Source: Verrucomicrobiia bacterium
GTDB lineage: Bacteria > Verrucomicrobiota > Verrucomicrobiia > Limisphaerales > JADLHS01
Length of the DNA: 64,000 bases
Assembly: GCA_026125285.1 (NCBI GenBank)
Contig: JAHCLO010000002.1
Coordinates: 147,115 to 211,114 of the forward strand
Direction: 5' to 3'
Shown piece after piece: positions 42,639-51,756 of the stretch (positions are counted from its first letter, which is position 1; each line of letters opens with the position of its first letter). The position numbers and the translations under genes are program-made. Under the pieces are notes generated by a model that was given only the letters and a program-made list of their open reading frames with translations, was not told the origin of the DNA and made no database searches.

Positions 42639-44810
42639 ATGGAGTACATCATCGGTGGAATACTTCTGATCGGGGCCATCGGGGTCGCGGCCATCACTTT
42701 GCTCTGCATCCGCAAAATCCAGCCGGGCCGCGCGGGCGTCAAAACCGGTTGGGGCGGCCTCAAGGTGTCGTTCGACTGGATGGTGCGCATGCCGCTCGTC
42801 CAGACGTATCACATCATGGACATCTCCGTGAAGAAGCTGGAGATCGCGCGCAAAGGCAAAGACGGCCTCGTCTGCAAGGACAATATCCGTGCCGACATCA
42901 CCGTGGCTTTCTATATCCGCGTGGATGCCACCGAGGAAAGTGTGCGCAAGGTGGCGCAGATGCTCACGCCCGAACGCGTCTCGGACGTGAACCAGTTGCG
43001 CGAGTTGTTCGAGGCGAAGTTCTCCGAGGCCCTCAAGACCGCCGGCAAGCAAATGGAATTTCACGAGCTGTTCACCGAGCGCATCAAGTTCCGGGACCAG
43101 ATTCAAGCCACCATCGGCAAGGACCTCGACGGCTTCCTGCTGCAGGACGTGGCGATTGATTATCTCGAACAAACTCCGCTGGATCAGCACGACCCAAACA
43201 ACGTGCTCGACGCCGAGGGTATCAAGAAGATCACCGAAATCACACAGCACGAACGCGTGCTCGCGAATGAGTTTTCCCAACGCGCCCAGGTGCAGGTGGA
43301 GAAGGAGAACGCCGATGCCGACATCGCCAAGCGCGAGCAGAAACGCCGCAACGAGGAAGACACGGCGAAACAAACCCGCGCCATCACCGAGGTGAAGGCC
43401 AACGAAGAAGCCGAAGCGCGCAAGGTGATCGAAGCTCGTCGCCAGGAAGTGGAAGGCAAACGCCTCGAGGCCGAGGAATCCATTCAGTTGCGCACCCAGG
43501 ACATGAATCGCGCCGTGCAGGAACGGCAGTTCACCGTCACCAAGGAAAAGCAGCGCCTCGAACAGGAAGCCGTGCAGGAAGGCGAGGAAGCCCGCGTCCG
43601 GCGCGAACGTTCGGTGTCGCTCGCCGAGATGGACAAGGAAGTCAAAGTGGCCGAAGCCGCCGTCGAAGTGGAGCGCAAGAAAGCCGTCGTTGTGGCCGAG
43701 CAAAAGGCGGTCGTGCAACAACAGGAAGAGAAGACGAACATCGAAGCGCGCATGACCGCCGAACGCGTTCGCGAGGTCACGTTGATCGAAGCGGAGATGA
43801 TTGCCAAGAAAGGCCAGGTCGAGAAGGTCGTTGCGTCCGAAGCGCAGAAGGAAGCGGATCGCAATCTCGCCGAAGCCGAGAAGATCAAAACCATCACCGC
43901 CGCCGAAGCCGCCCGCGAAGCCGCGTTGCGCGAAGCCGAGCGGATTCAAACGATCGCGGACGCCGAAGCCAAGGCCAGCGAGAAGAAGCGTATTGCGATG
44001 GAGCAGGAAGCCGAAGGCGTCGCCGCGCAGGAAGCGGCGCCCGGTCTGGCCGAGGCGAAAGTCATCGTCGCCAAAGCCAGCGCCAAGAAAGCCGACGCGG
44101 AAGCCATCAAAGCAATGGGTCTGGCGGAAGCCGAAGTTGAGAAGGTCAAAGGTGACGCGCACGCCGAGGTGACGGAAACCCAGGCCGCCGCCGAAGCCGA
44201 AGGCACCAAGGACAAGGAACTCGCCGTCGCAACTGGCATTCAGGCCAAGATGCTGGCCGAAGCCAAGGGCATCGAGGAGAAGGCCAAAGCGATGAAGTTG
44301 CTGCACGAGTCCGGCCAGCAACACGAGGAATTCCGCCTGCGCCTTAACAAGGAACGCGACATCGAACTCGCAGCCATCAACGTCAACCGTGACATTGCCC
44401 GCGCCCACTCCGAGGTCGTCGGCGAAGCGCTCAAGGCGGCGAAGATTGACATCGTCGGCGGTGAGAACGACTTCTTCGAGAAGATTGTCCGTGCCGTGGG
44501 CAGTGGGAAATCCGTGGATCGCATGGTCAACAACAGCGAGACGTTGTCCGACATCAAGAACACGTTCTTCAACGGCGACCCGGATTATTTCAAGTCGCAG
44601 CTTGCGCAATGGGTGAAGGACTTCGGCATCAAGACCGAGGACCTGAAGAACCTGACCGTTGCCGCGTTGCTCGGCAAAATGATCGCGTCGTCCAAGGACA
44701 GCGCGCTGCAATCCGTCCTCAAATCCGCCCACGCGATGGCGAAGGAAAGCGGTTTGAGCGATGTGATGGCGAGCGCGGTGTTGGCGGATAAACCGGTGGT
44801 GAAGGCTTAA
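42639..44810 (+). CDS. Flotillin-like SPFH protein, first gene of a three-gene operon
   Basis: From ATG 42639 (MEYIIGGILL) the protein has 723 residues. One membrane segment (IIGGILLIGAIGVAAITLLC) anchors it, followed by an SPFH/Band 7 domain to about residue 200 (QTYHIMDISVKKLEIARKGK, KDNIRADITVAFYIRVDATE). Then comes a very long Ala/Glu/Lys-rich coiled coil to about 560 and a folded C-terminal part (NNSETLSDIKNTFFNGDPDY). Flotillins oligomerise and mark membrane microdomains. The same-strand giant ATPase and coiled-coil genes follow. The many repeats of EAEAKAxE-type sequence explain its strong codon pattern and the long spurious frame on the other strand. Confidence 0.85.
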   Translation: MEYIIGGILLIGAIGVAAITLLCIRKIQPGRAGVKTGWGGLKVSFDWMVRMPLVQTYHIMDISVKKLEIARKGKDGLVCKDNIRADITVAFYIRVDATEESVRKVAQMLTPERVSDVNQLRELFEAKFSEALKTAGKQMEFHELFTERIKFRDQIQATIGKDLDGFLLQDVAIDYLEQTPLDQHDPNNVLDAEGIKKITEITQHERVLANEFSQRAQVQVEKENADADIAKREQKRRNEEDTAKQTRAITEVKANEEAEARKVIEARRQEVEGKRLEAEESIQLRTQDMNRAVQERQFTVTKEKQRLEQEAVQEGEEARVRRERSVSLAEMDKEVKVAEAAVEVERKKAVVVAEQKAVVQQQEEKTNIEARMTAERVREVTLIEAEMIAKKGQVEKVVASEAQKEADRNLAEAEKIKTITAAEAAREAALREAERIQTIADAEAKASEKKRIAMEQEAEGVAAQEAAPGLAEAKVIVAKASAKKADAEAIKAMGLAEAEVEKVKGDAHAEVTETQAAAEAEGTKDKELAVATGIQAKMLAEAKGIEEKAKAMKLLHESGQQHEEFRLRLNKERDIELAAINVNRDIARAHSEVVGEALKAAKIDIVGGENDFFEKIVRAVGSGKSVDRMVNNSETLSDIKNTFFNGDPDYFKSQLAQWVKDFGIKTEDLKNLTVAALLGKMIASSKDSALQSVLKSAHAMAKESGLSDVMASAVLADKPVVKA

Positions 44811-44849
44811 TTGGCCGTGGCCGTGAATGCGACAGTCGAGTTAATGGAA

Positions 44850-45052
44850 CGCTCGCCCTCACCCCGGCCCTCTCCCCCGGGGAGAGGGAGTCGCAAGTGG
44901 CGCTCATTGATAACTTGTCAGCCAATGTGTCAGTCGCCGCGTTTTGGTGATTTCCAGAAAGCCACTGTGAAAAACCAGCTACTCTCGAATGTAAAAATGG
45001 CGGCGAGCGATTCTCCCTCTCCTGGGGGAGAGGGCCGGGGTGAGGGCGAGCG
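44850..45052. repeat. MITE-like element with about 40-bp terminal inverted repeats
   Basis: CGCTCGCCCTCACCCCGGCC at the left end is mirrored by GGCCGGGGTGAGGGCGAGCG at the right end, and the pairing continues through CTCTCCCCC and GGGGGAGAG with small loops. The total is about 203 bp with no coding capacity. It lies between the flotillin and giant ATPase genes. A worn half-copy is at 24851. Confidence 0.8.
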
Positions 45053-45097
45053 TCACAACATTGTTCCATCAAATCGTCTGCGGTTCTCGTTGTAACC

Positions 45098-48000
45098 ATG
45101 CCCGACGCCCCCGAACAAAAACCCGCACCGCCGCCCGAAGGCGCAGCCACACCCGCCCCCGCTACCGCCGCGCCTTCCACCGCGCAGACGCTCGGTAGCG
45201 CGACGTATGAGATCATCCGCCAACGGCTGAACACGCAGGGCGCGGCGTTGCGGGAGGCCACGGCCAAGCTCAATGCCCGGCGCGCGGAGGTTTTTGGGAC
45301 GATTGAATACAAGCTGCTCCAGGCTGACCGCATCGTCACGTCGCACAATTGCACGCCGCGCGACATGATCCAGCTCGGCGCGGGCCGGTTCTTGTTCGGC
45401 TTCAACGTTCAGTTCGGTCTCAAGAAGGAGATGGAGCTGGGCGACGTGTTCGCCGTTTATCAGCGCGACGAGGCGACCGGCACGTTCAAAGAGGATTCGC
45501 TCGATGTCCTCAACGACAAACAATTCCTGCTCGACTTCAAACGCCTCTACAACGTTTACGAGAAAACTGCGTTTCGGAAGTTTGCGGTCCTGGACGGTAA
45601 ACTTTACATGAAGTTCGGCACGGGCGCGGGCCTGAATGACTTCGCCGTCTTCAAGTGGGCGTTCAACGACGGCAATTTGAAATTTGTGGACGGTCGCGCC
45701 GAGGCCGAGTATCGCCGCATCGCGTATCCGGCCGCGCACCAGTTCCGCTGGCAGACGCCCGATCGCGAATCGTACCGCTATGGCGATCATCCGCATGTCT
45801 CGATCGAGGATCGTGTGTTCGTGGAGTGCGTCGGCGGCGATCTCACCATCAAGGTCGAGGACAACACGGCGACGGGCGAAGGCGTTTATGCCGAGCCGGT
45901 GGCGGATAAATATCAAAAGGTGGACGACGCGGAAATCGCCTACGGCCTCGTCGGCCATTTGATCCTGCTGAAAATCCGCCCCTACAAGGAACAGACGGCG
46001 CGTTATTTCATTTTCAACGAAAAGCAGCAAACGGCGGTGCGCGTGGATTCCATCGGTTCGTCGTGTGTGCTGTTGCCCGAAGAACACGGCCTGATCTTTC
46101 CGGACGGCTATTATCTCGCGACCGGCGAACTCAAACAGTTCGACTGTGATGCGAGCAATATGGTCATCGAGCGGGTCATTCACGCGCCCAATGGCGAGGA
46201 CGTGCTTTACGTGTTCTACAACCGGACCACCGGTGATTTTGCGCTCATGCCGTATCGGCTCATCGCGCAGAAGGTCGAGGAACGCATCAGTTGCAACGGC
46301 TTTTCGCTCTTTCCCAACGGGCATCTCGTGCTGTTCCGCGCCGAGGCCGAGCCGCAGAAGCATCACATGATTCAATTGCGACAGACGCCGTTCCATCAGC
46401 CCGGTTTCGAGCCGGCCGGCCAGAAGGACGCGTTTCTGTATCAAGTCGGCAACAAGGAAGTCGTGCGCGGCCTCGCCGAGTGCAACGAGGTGCTGACGCT
46501 CGTGCGAAAGGAAAATCCCTACGCGGAACTCTACACCGACCTCGTCAAACGCTGCGGCGCGATTCTCGATTCCTATCCGTGGCTGGCGAGCGCAGACGGT
46601 TTCGGTGTGGACGCCGCATTGCGCGCCGTGCGCGAAGCGGCGGACAAAGCGGTGGACGAATTCGACAAGGTGCGCCGCCTGCAACGCGAAGCCGTCGAGC
46701 GCGTCACCGACGTGCGCAAACGGTGCGTTGAGCAATTCCAGAACATCAAACGCGCCAGCTTTCGCGGGCTGAACGATTTCGTGGTGAACCTCGCCACGTT
46801 GCGCAGGCTGCGCGGCGAACTCATTACGCTCAAGGAAGTCCGCTATGTGGACGTGGCGCAGGTGGAGGAATTGGAGAAACAGGTCACGACGCAGACCGAC
46901 GAACTTTCCAACTCCTGCGTGAAGTTTCTGCTCAAGGCCGAGGCTCTGGAGCCGTATCGCCGGCAGGCGGCGGATCATCTCGCTGCCGTTGACCGCGTGA
47001 CGAAGGTGGCCGAGGGCAAGGAAATCGAGAAAGCCGTCACCGTCGCGGGCGGTGAACTCGAAATGCTCATCGAGATCGTCAACAGCCTCAAGATTGACGA
47101 CGCCACCGAGACGACGCGCATCATTGACGCAATCACGGCGGTTTACTCGACGCTGAATCAGGTCAAGGCCGCGCTCAAGAAACGCCTGCAAAGCCTCGTT
47201 GCCAGCGAAGGCGCAGCGCAGTTCGCCGCGCAGATGAAGTTGTTGAGCCAGGCGGCATCGAGCTACCTCGACCTCTGCGATTCGCCCGCCAAGTGCGAAG
47301 AGTATTTGAATCGCCTCTCGGTGCAGCTTGAGGAACTGGAAGGCACATTCGCCGATTTCGAGGAATACACCGTGCAACTCGCCGAGCGTCGCACGGAACT
47401 TTACGAGGCGTTCGAGCAACGCAAGGTCGCGCTCGTCGAGCAGCGCAATCGGAAAGCTGCCGCGTTGATGACGGCTGCCGAACGTATTCTCAAGGTCATC
47501 CAGAATCGGCTCGCCGGGTTCAAGAGCATCGAGGACATCAATTCCTACATGGCGTCGGACCTGATGATCGCCAAGGTCCGCGAGACGATTGATCAGTTGC
47601 TCGCGCTCGGCGATTCGGTGAAGGCCGACGATTTGCAGGGCCGGCTCAAGAGCGTGCAGCAGGAGGCGGTGCGGCAGTTGAAGGATCGGCAGGAGTTGTT
47701 TGTCGGCGGCGAGAACGTCATCAAGCTCGGCAAGCATCAGTTCAACGTCAACACGCAGCCGCTCGACCTGACCATCGTGAATCGCGACGGCGTGCAGCAT
47801 GTGCATCTGACGAGCACGAAGTATTTCGAGGCGATTACGGACGAGGCGTTTCTCGCCACGCGCGATGTGTGGGATCAGGAAGTGGTTTCCGAAAATCGCG
47901 ACGTTTATCGCGGGGAATATCTGGCGTGGCAGATGTTGAACAGTTTGGAGTCCCGCCTTCAGGCGGCTTCCCAACCGGCTAAAGCCGGAACTCCGAACTT

Positions 48001-50767
48001 GGCGGCAGCCCTCGCGTTTTCGGACGACCAGCGTCTCGCGTTTGTGCAGGAGTTCATGGGGGCGCGGTACCAGGAAGGCTACACCAAGGGCATTCATGAT
48101 CTGGACGGCGCGAAGATTTTCCACGCGCTGCTCACCACGCATCACGCGTTGCAACTGGCGCGGTTCAGTCCGATGGCCCGCGCCTGTGCGGTGGTTTATT
48201 GGAATCGCTTTTGTCCGGCGGACACGAAAACGCTCTGGAGTGCCAAGCTCCACGGCTTTGCCGAGCGCAACAAACTGTTCCCCGGCGATCCGACACAACA
48301 GAACTACATTGCCGCGCTGCAAGACTTGGTGCGGGCATTCCTTGAGCAGACGAAGCTTTACCCCGCCGAGATTGCTATCGAAGCGGGCGAATATCTGTTT
48401 AACGAGCTCATCACCGGCGAAGCGGTTTCCGTCAGCCAGGAAGCAGATCAGTTGGTCGCCTCGTTCAATCGGCATCTCGCGAGCAAGGGCAGTGAGAAGA
48501 TGTTCGAGCAACGGCGTCAGGCGTTGACCGATCATCCCGGCAGCGAACTGGATTTGGTGCGCGACTGGGTGAGGGGGTTTCTCATTTCTGTAAAATCCGA
48601 AATCCGAAATCCGAAATCCGAAATTGATCAGAGCCGACTCACGTCGGCTGCTACAGATGGAGAGTTCCGCTATCTGGAAGAAATCTCGGCCATCCTGTTC
48701 TGCGGCGACGCGCTCAAGCGCTCCGTCGTCAAAGCGGCGACTTCGCGCGAGATTGAGGGTATGCGCGGCAGCCATGCGCTCATCGAAGGCAGCAAGTATC
48801 AGTTTGATTACCTGAACTTCCAGGAACGATTGCAGAAGTTCGAGCGCGATGTCGTGCCGCGCTTTGAGAAGTTTCACGCGCTGAAGCAAGAGTTGATCGA
48901 ACGCGAGCGCGGCAAGCTGCGGCTAAACGAGTTCAAGCCCAAGGTGCTGACGTCATTCGTGCGCAACCAGCTCATTGACCAGGTTTATCTCCCGCTCGTC
49001 GGCGACAATCTTGCGAAGCAGATCGGTGCGGCGGGCGCGGCCAAGCGCACCGACTTGATGGGGTTGCTGCTCGTGATTTCGCCGCCGGGTTACGGCAAGA
49101 CGACGTTGATGGAATACGTCGCCAGCCGGTTGGGCATCGTCTTCATCAAGATCAACGGCCCGGCGCTCGGTCACAATGTCGTGTCGCTTGATCCCGAGGA
49201 AGCGCCGAACGCCGCCGCGCGCGAGGAGATCATCAAGCTGAATCTCGCGCTGGAGATGGGCGACAACGCGCTCATCTGCGTGGACGACATCCAGCATTGC
49301 AGCCCGGAATTTCTGCAAAAGTTCATTTCGTTGTGCGACGGCCAACGCCGCATCGAGGGCGTCTGGCGCGGGAAGCCACGCACTTACGATTTGCGCGGAC
49401 GCAAGGTCGTCGTCGTGATGGCGGGCAATCCCTACACCGAGAGCGGGCAGAAGTTTAAGATCCCGGACATGCTCGCGAACCGCGCCGACACCTACAACCT
49501 CGGCGACATCATCGGCGGCAGCGGGGATTATTTCAAAGCGAGCTATCTCGAAAACGCCGTCACGTCGAACGCCGTGCTCGCGCCGCTGACAAACAAGAGT
49601 CAGAAGGACATTCGCTCGTTCATCCGCATGGCCGAGTCCGGCGAGCGCGAGGCGGAAGGTTTCGAAGGCAGTTATTCATCCCAGGAAGTGGAGGAAATCC
49701 TCTCCGTGATGAAGAAGCTGGTGATGATTCGCGAGGTCATTCTGCGCGTGAACCAGGAATACATCTACTCCGCCGCGCAGGCCGACGAGTTCCGCGTCGA
49801 ACCGCCGTTCCGCTTGCAGGGTTCATATCGCAACATGAACCGGCTGGCGGAAAAGGTCGTCACCATCATGAACGACGACGAAGTGCGCGGGCTAATCGTG
49901 GATCACTATCGCGGTGAATCGCAAACACTCACCACGGGTGCGGAGGCGAACCTGCTCAAGTTCAAAGAACTTATCGGCGCGTTGACCCCGGAGGAAAAGG
50001 TGCGTTGGGAGGACATTAAACAAACCTTCAAGCGCAACAACGCCGCGCGGGCCGCGGGTGGTGAGAACGATCCTGCGGGCCGCATCGTGGCGCAACTGAG
50101 CGGATTCCAGTCGGGCTTGGAAGGCATCCAGAAAGTTATCGCGGATCAGTTGGCGAAACCGCCACCACCACCGGCCCCCGCGCCACAAGTGGTGGTGGAC
50201 ATGTCGCCGGTGGGGAAGGGCTTGGAGGCGCTGAAGGCTTCCCTGGAGAAACAAGCCGCGAAGCCGCCGCCCGTTCAACCGCTGCCGTCTGTGACGATTG
50301 ATTTCGAGCCGCTGACCGCCCATCTCGAAGCGCTGCGCAACACGGTGGATCAACGGTTGGCGCAGCCAGCCACGAAGGACGACAACGGGCATGGTGATTT
50401 CAATGCGCTTGCGGCCAAGCTGGGCGAAGGCTTGAGCGCCCTGCGGCAGGATTTGAGCCGGGCGATTTCCGTGGTTCACACCGGCACGATGGCCGACGCG
50501 ATGAAGCGGATGGAGCACGAGATGGAGATGGTTCACAGCACGCTCGCAACCTTGAAGGACATGGCGGCGCGACAACGCGATCATTTGCACAAGTCCCAGG
50601 AGCTACTGGAAACCCGCGCGAAGCAGGGCGCCGTGGAAGTTGAAGTCACGCAAGAGATGTTGGGGAACGAAGCGGCGTTTCTGGAACATTTCCACAAGGT
50701 CATTGCGGAGGCGCAGAAGCAGCGGGAGACGACGGAAGGCGGAGATCAAGCACCCGAGAAGAAATGA
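45098..50767 (+). CDS. Giant AAA+ ATPase (DUF3686-type 'DNA repair ATPase')
   Basis: A soluble 1889-residue protein. The start is Pro/Ala-rich, then residues about 60-450 form a beta-rich region (DMIQLGAGRFLFGFNVQFGL, GDVFAVYQRDEATGTFKEDS) that I associate with DUF3686. A long helical middle part follows to about 900. The AAA+ module has Walker A SPPGYGKTT (Lys1334), Walker B LICVDDIQH (Asp1396, Asp1397) and sensor 1 VVMAGNPYT. The end has Pro-rich linkers and coiled coil. Databases call this family DNA repair ATPase, but I know of no experimental role. In-frame repeats interrupt it near residues 950-967 and 1163-1186. It lies between flotillin and a coiled-coil gene, so it may act at a flotillin scaffold. 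Confidence 0.85.
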   Translation: MPDAPEQKPAPPPEGAATPAPATAAPSTAQTLGSATYEIIRQRLNTQGAALREATAKLNARRAEVFGTIEYKLLQADRIVTSHNCTPRDMIQLGAGRFLFGFNVQFGLKKEMELGDVFAVYQRDEATGTFKEDSLDVLNDKQFLLDFKRLYNVYEKTAFRKFAVLDGKLYMKFGTGAGLNDFAVFKWAFNDGNLKFVDGRAEAEYRRIAYPAAHQFRWQTPDRESYRYGDHPHVSIEDRVFVECVGGDLTIKVEDNTATGEGVYAEPVADKYQKVDDAEIAYGLVGHLILLKIRPYKEQTARYFIFNEKQQTAVRVDSIGSSCVLLPEEHGLIFPDGYYLATGELKQFDCDASNMVIERVIHAPNGEDVLYVFYNRTTGDFALMPYRLIAQKVEERISCNGFSLFPNGHLVLFRAEAEPQKHHMIQLRQTPFHQPGFEPAGQKDAFLYQVGNKEVVRGLAECNEVLTLVRKENPYAELYTDLVKRCGAILDSYPWLASADGFGVDAALRAVREAADKAVDEFDKVRRLQREAVERVTDVRKRCVEQFQNIKRASFRGLNDFVVNLATLRRLRGELITLKEVRYVDVAQVEELEKQVTTQTDELSNSCVKFLLKAEALEPYRRQAADHLAAVDRVTKVAEGKEIEKAVTVAGGELEMLIEIVNSLKIDDATETTRIIDAITAVYSTLNQVKAALKKRLQSLVASEGAAQFAAQMKLLSQAASSYLDLCDSPAKCEEYLNRLSVQLEELEGTFADFEEYTVQLAERRTELYEAFEQRKVALVEQRNRKAAALMTAAERILKVIQNRLAGFKSIEDINSYMASDLMIAKVRETIDQLLALGDSVKADDLQGRLKSVQQEAVRQLKDRQELFVGGENVIKLGKHQFNVNTQPLDLTIVNRDGVQHVHLTSTKYFEAITDEAFLATRDVWDQEVVSENRDVYRGEYLAWQMLNSLESRLQAASQPAKAGTPNLAAALAFSDDQRLAFVQEFMGARYQEGYTKGIHDLDGAKIFHALLTTHHALQLARFSPMARACAVVYWNRFCPADTKTLWSAKLHGFAERNKLFPGDPTQQNYIAALQDLVRAFLEQTKLYPAEIAIEAGEYLFNELITGEAVSVSQEADQLVASFNRHLASKGSEKMFEQRRQALTDHPGSELDLVRDWVRGFLISVKSEIRNPKSEIDQSRLTSAATDGEFRYLEEISAILFCGDALKRSVVKAATSREIEGMRGSHALIEGSKYQFDYLNFQERLQKFERDVVPRFEKFHALKQELIERERGKLRLNEFKPKVLTSFVRNQLIDQVYLPLVGDNLAKQIGAAGAAKRTDLMGLLLVISPPGYGKTTLMEYVASRLGIVFIKINGPALGHNVVSLDPEEAPNAAAREEIIKLNLALEMGDNALICVDDIQHCSPEFLQKFISLCDGQRRIEGVWRGKPRTYDLRGRKVVVVMAGNPYTESGQKFKIPDMLANRADTYNLGDIIGGSGDYFKASYLENAVTSNAVLAPLTNKSQKDIRSFIRMAESGEREAEGFEGSYSSQEVEEILSVMKKLVMIREVILRVNQEYIYSAAQADEFRVEPPFRLQGSYRNMNRLAEKVVTIMNDDEVRGLIVDHYRGESQTLTTGAEANLLKFKELIGALTPEEKVRWEDIKQTFKRNNAARAAGGENDPAGRIVAQLSGFQSGLEGIQKVIADQLAKPPPPPAPAPQVVVDMSPVGKGLEALKASLEKQAAKPPPVQPLPSVTIDFEPLTAHLEALRNTVDQRLAQPATKDDNGHGDFNALAAKLGEGLSALRQDLSRAISVVHTGTMADAMKRMEHEMEMVHSTLATLKDMAARQRDHLHKSQELLETRAKQGAVEVEVTQEMLGNEAAFLEHFHKVIAEAQKQRETTEGGDQAPEKK
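47947..47995. repeat. Double-hairpin repeat in frame inside the giant ATPase gene
   Basis: GGAGTCCCGCCTTCAGGCGG and CCGGCTAAAGCCGGAACTCC are two small hairpins (CCGCC-TTCA-GGCGG and CCGGCT-AA-AGCCGG) framed by GGAGT and ACTCC. They are read as SRLQAASQPAKAGTPN. This is typical REP-pair architecture in a coding sequence. Confidence 0.75.
48593..48649. repeat. Heptamer array plus palindromic repeat inside the giant ATPase gene
   Basis: Four AAATCCG units (48593-48620) are followed by AGCCGAC-TCAC-GTCGGCT (48632-48649). Both parts recur elsewhere: the heptamers in pheT, the palindrome at 2974. The stretch encodes SEIRNPKSEIDQSRLTSAAT in frame. Confidence 0.85.
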
Positions 50768-50779
50768 CCCCGAAAAACG

Positions 50780-50823
50780 CCCGTGCAACCTTTTGTTGCA
50801 GATGCAACAAAAGGTTGCACGGG
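50780..50823. repeat. Perfect 21-bp inverted repeat between ATPase and coiled-coil genes
   Basis: The left arm begins CCCGTGCAACCTTTTG and ends GTTGCA; after a 2-nt centre (GA) the exact reverse complement follows. The 44-bp palindrome fills most of the 59-nt gap. No T-run follows, so it is not a standard terminator. Confidence 0.92.
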
Positions 50824-50826
50824 TAG

Positions 50827-51690
50827 TTGGGCAAAATGAACCGTGAGGAGCACGTTATGAAACAGTTTATTAGCAAAGCCAAAAACCTCAGTCAGCGGGC
50901 GGCTGAACTCAGAACCGCCTTGCAGCAGTTGCCGCCGAAGGTTGCGGAGGTGCGGGAAACCATTGCGGCGACCGCCGGACAACTCCAACAGTTGAAGGTG
51001 GACGTGCAATCCAGCGTGACGGATTTGAAGGCGGACAACGAGCACCGCATCAGCCACGCCCTGCTGGAGATCGAGTCGAGCCGGGGCATCTTCCTCGACG
51101 CAGGTTTCGAGTTGGGCGGCGTGGAATTGGAGATCAGCCCCGTGCAACGTCTGCTCGTGCGATTGCGCAAACTGGAGGAGGTCCCGCTCTCGGCGTTGCG
51201 CACGTTGATCGCCGCCAATCAAAAGGTCAAAACCACCCACGCAATACTATCAGCGCTGCTGCAAGCTCAACAGATGGCTGATGAAGTGGAACTGGCCGAC
51301 CTGGAATATCGCGAGTTGTTGGTCAGTTTGGGGCCGATCCCGTCCATTCGACTTTGCTGGCGTGGGGAGGAAGGCGAGGCGACCGAGGCCGCAACTGGGA
51401 CGCCGGCAATGCCCACCTCAGCGCCGGTCGCAGCATCGGTGCCGCCGACTTCGGCATTCAGCCAGAGTTCCTTCTTCGAGAAAAGCACCCCGCCACCATT
51501 GCCGGCGACGGCAGCAGCGGAACCAGCAGTTACCGTTTCGCCGCCGATCAGATTGTCGGCTCCGGTCGCGACAACGCCGGAAACGTCCGCGACGAGCGAA
51601 CCCGTGCCGGCTGCGGCAAGTTCGGGTGCTGAAGCTGATCCGCTGGCGCGGTTCAAGCGAATGCCGAACCTCACGAAGACCAAAGGCTGA
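50827..51690 (+). CDS. Coiled-coil protein, third gene of the flotillin-ATPase operon
   Basis: The frame opens at 50827; ATG 50836 or ATG 50857 (MKQFISKAKNLSQRA) are possible true starts, the latter preceded by GAGGAGCACGTT. Residues about 10-75 form an alpha-helical coiled coil (AAELRTALQQLPPKVAEVRE, IAATAGQLQQLKVDVQSSVT). A compact middle part to about 180 (SPVQRLLVRLRKLEEVPLSA) is followed by a long Pro/Ala/Thr-rich tail. There is no enzyme motif. Position 60 nt after the giant ATPase gene suggests an adaptor or regulator of that ATPase. Confidence 0.65.
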   Translation: MGKMNREEHVMKQFISKAKNLSQRAAELRTALQQLPPKVAEVRETIAATAGQLQQLKVDVQSSVTDLKADNEHRISHALLEIESSRGIFLDAGFELGGVELEISPVQRLLVRLRKLEEVPLSALRTLIAANQKVKTTHAILSALLQAQQMADEVELADLEYRELLVSLGPIPSIRLCWRGEEGEATEAATGTPAMPTSAPVAASVPPTSAFSQSSFFEKSTPPPLPATAAAEPAVTVSPPIRLSAPVATTPETSATSEPVPAAASSGAEADPLARFKRMPNLTKTKG

Positions 51691-51756
51691 CAGCTCTGCG
51701 GACGTTAGTGAATTGACTATCCGCGTGGTCGTTGGCAAGGGCACGCCGCCCGCGGG

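Noticed and set aside
42501..44732. A minus-strand open frame of about 743 codons opposite the flotillin gene
   Set aside because: Its Phe/Leu/Gly/Asp-rich repetitive sequence is the antisense of the Ala/Glu/Lys coiled coil and carries no known domain.
45053..48889. A very long open frame (about 1278 codons) on the minus strand opposite the giant ATPase gene
   Set aside because: It mirrors the codon bias of the real plus-strand gene, has a Leu/Arg/Asp-rich unnatural composition and no motif. The plus strand has intact AAA+ motifs.
50780..50823. Palindrome considered as an intrinsic terminator
   Set aside because: No T-run follows on either strand and it lies between two genes of one likely operon.
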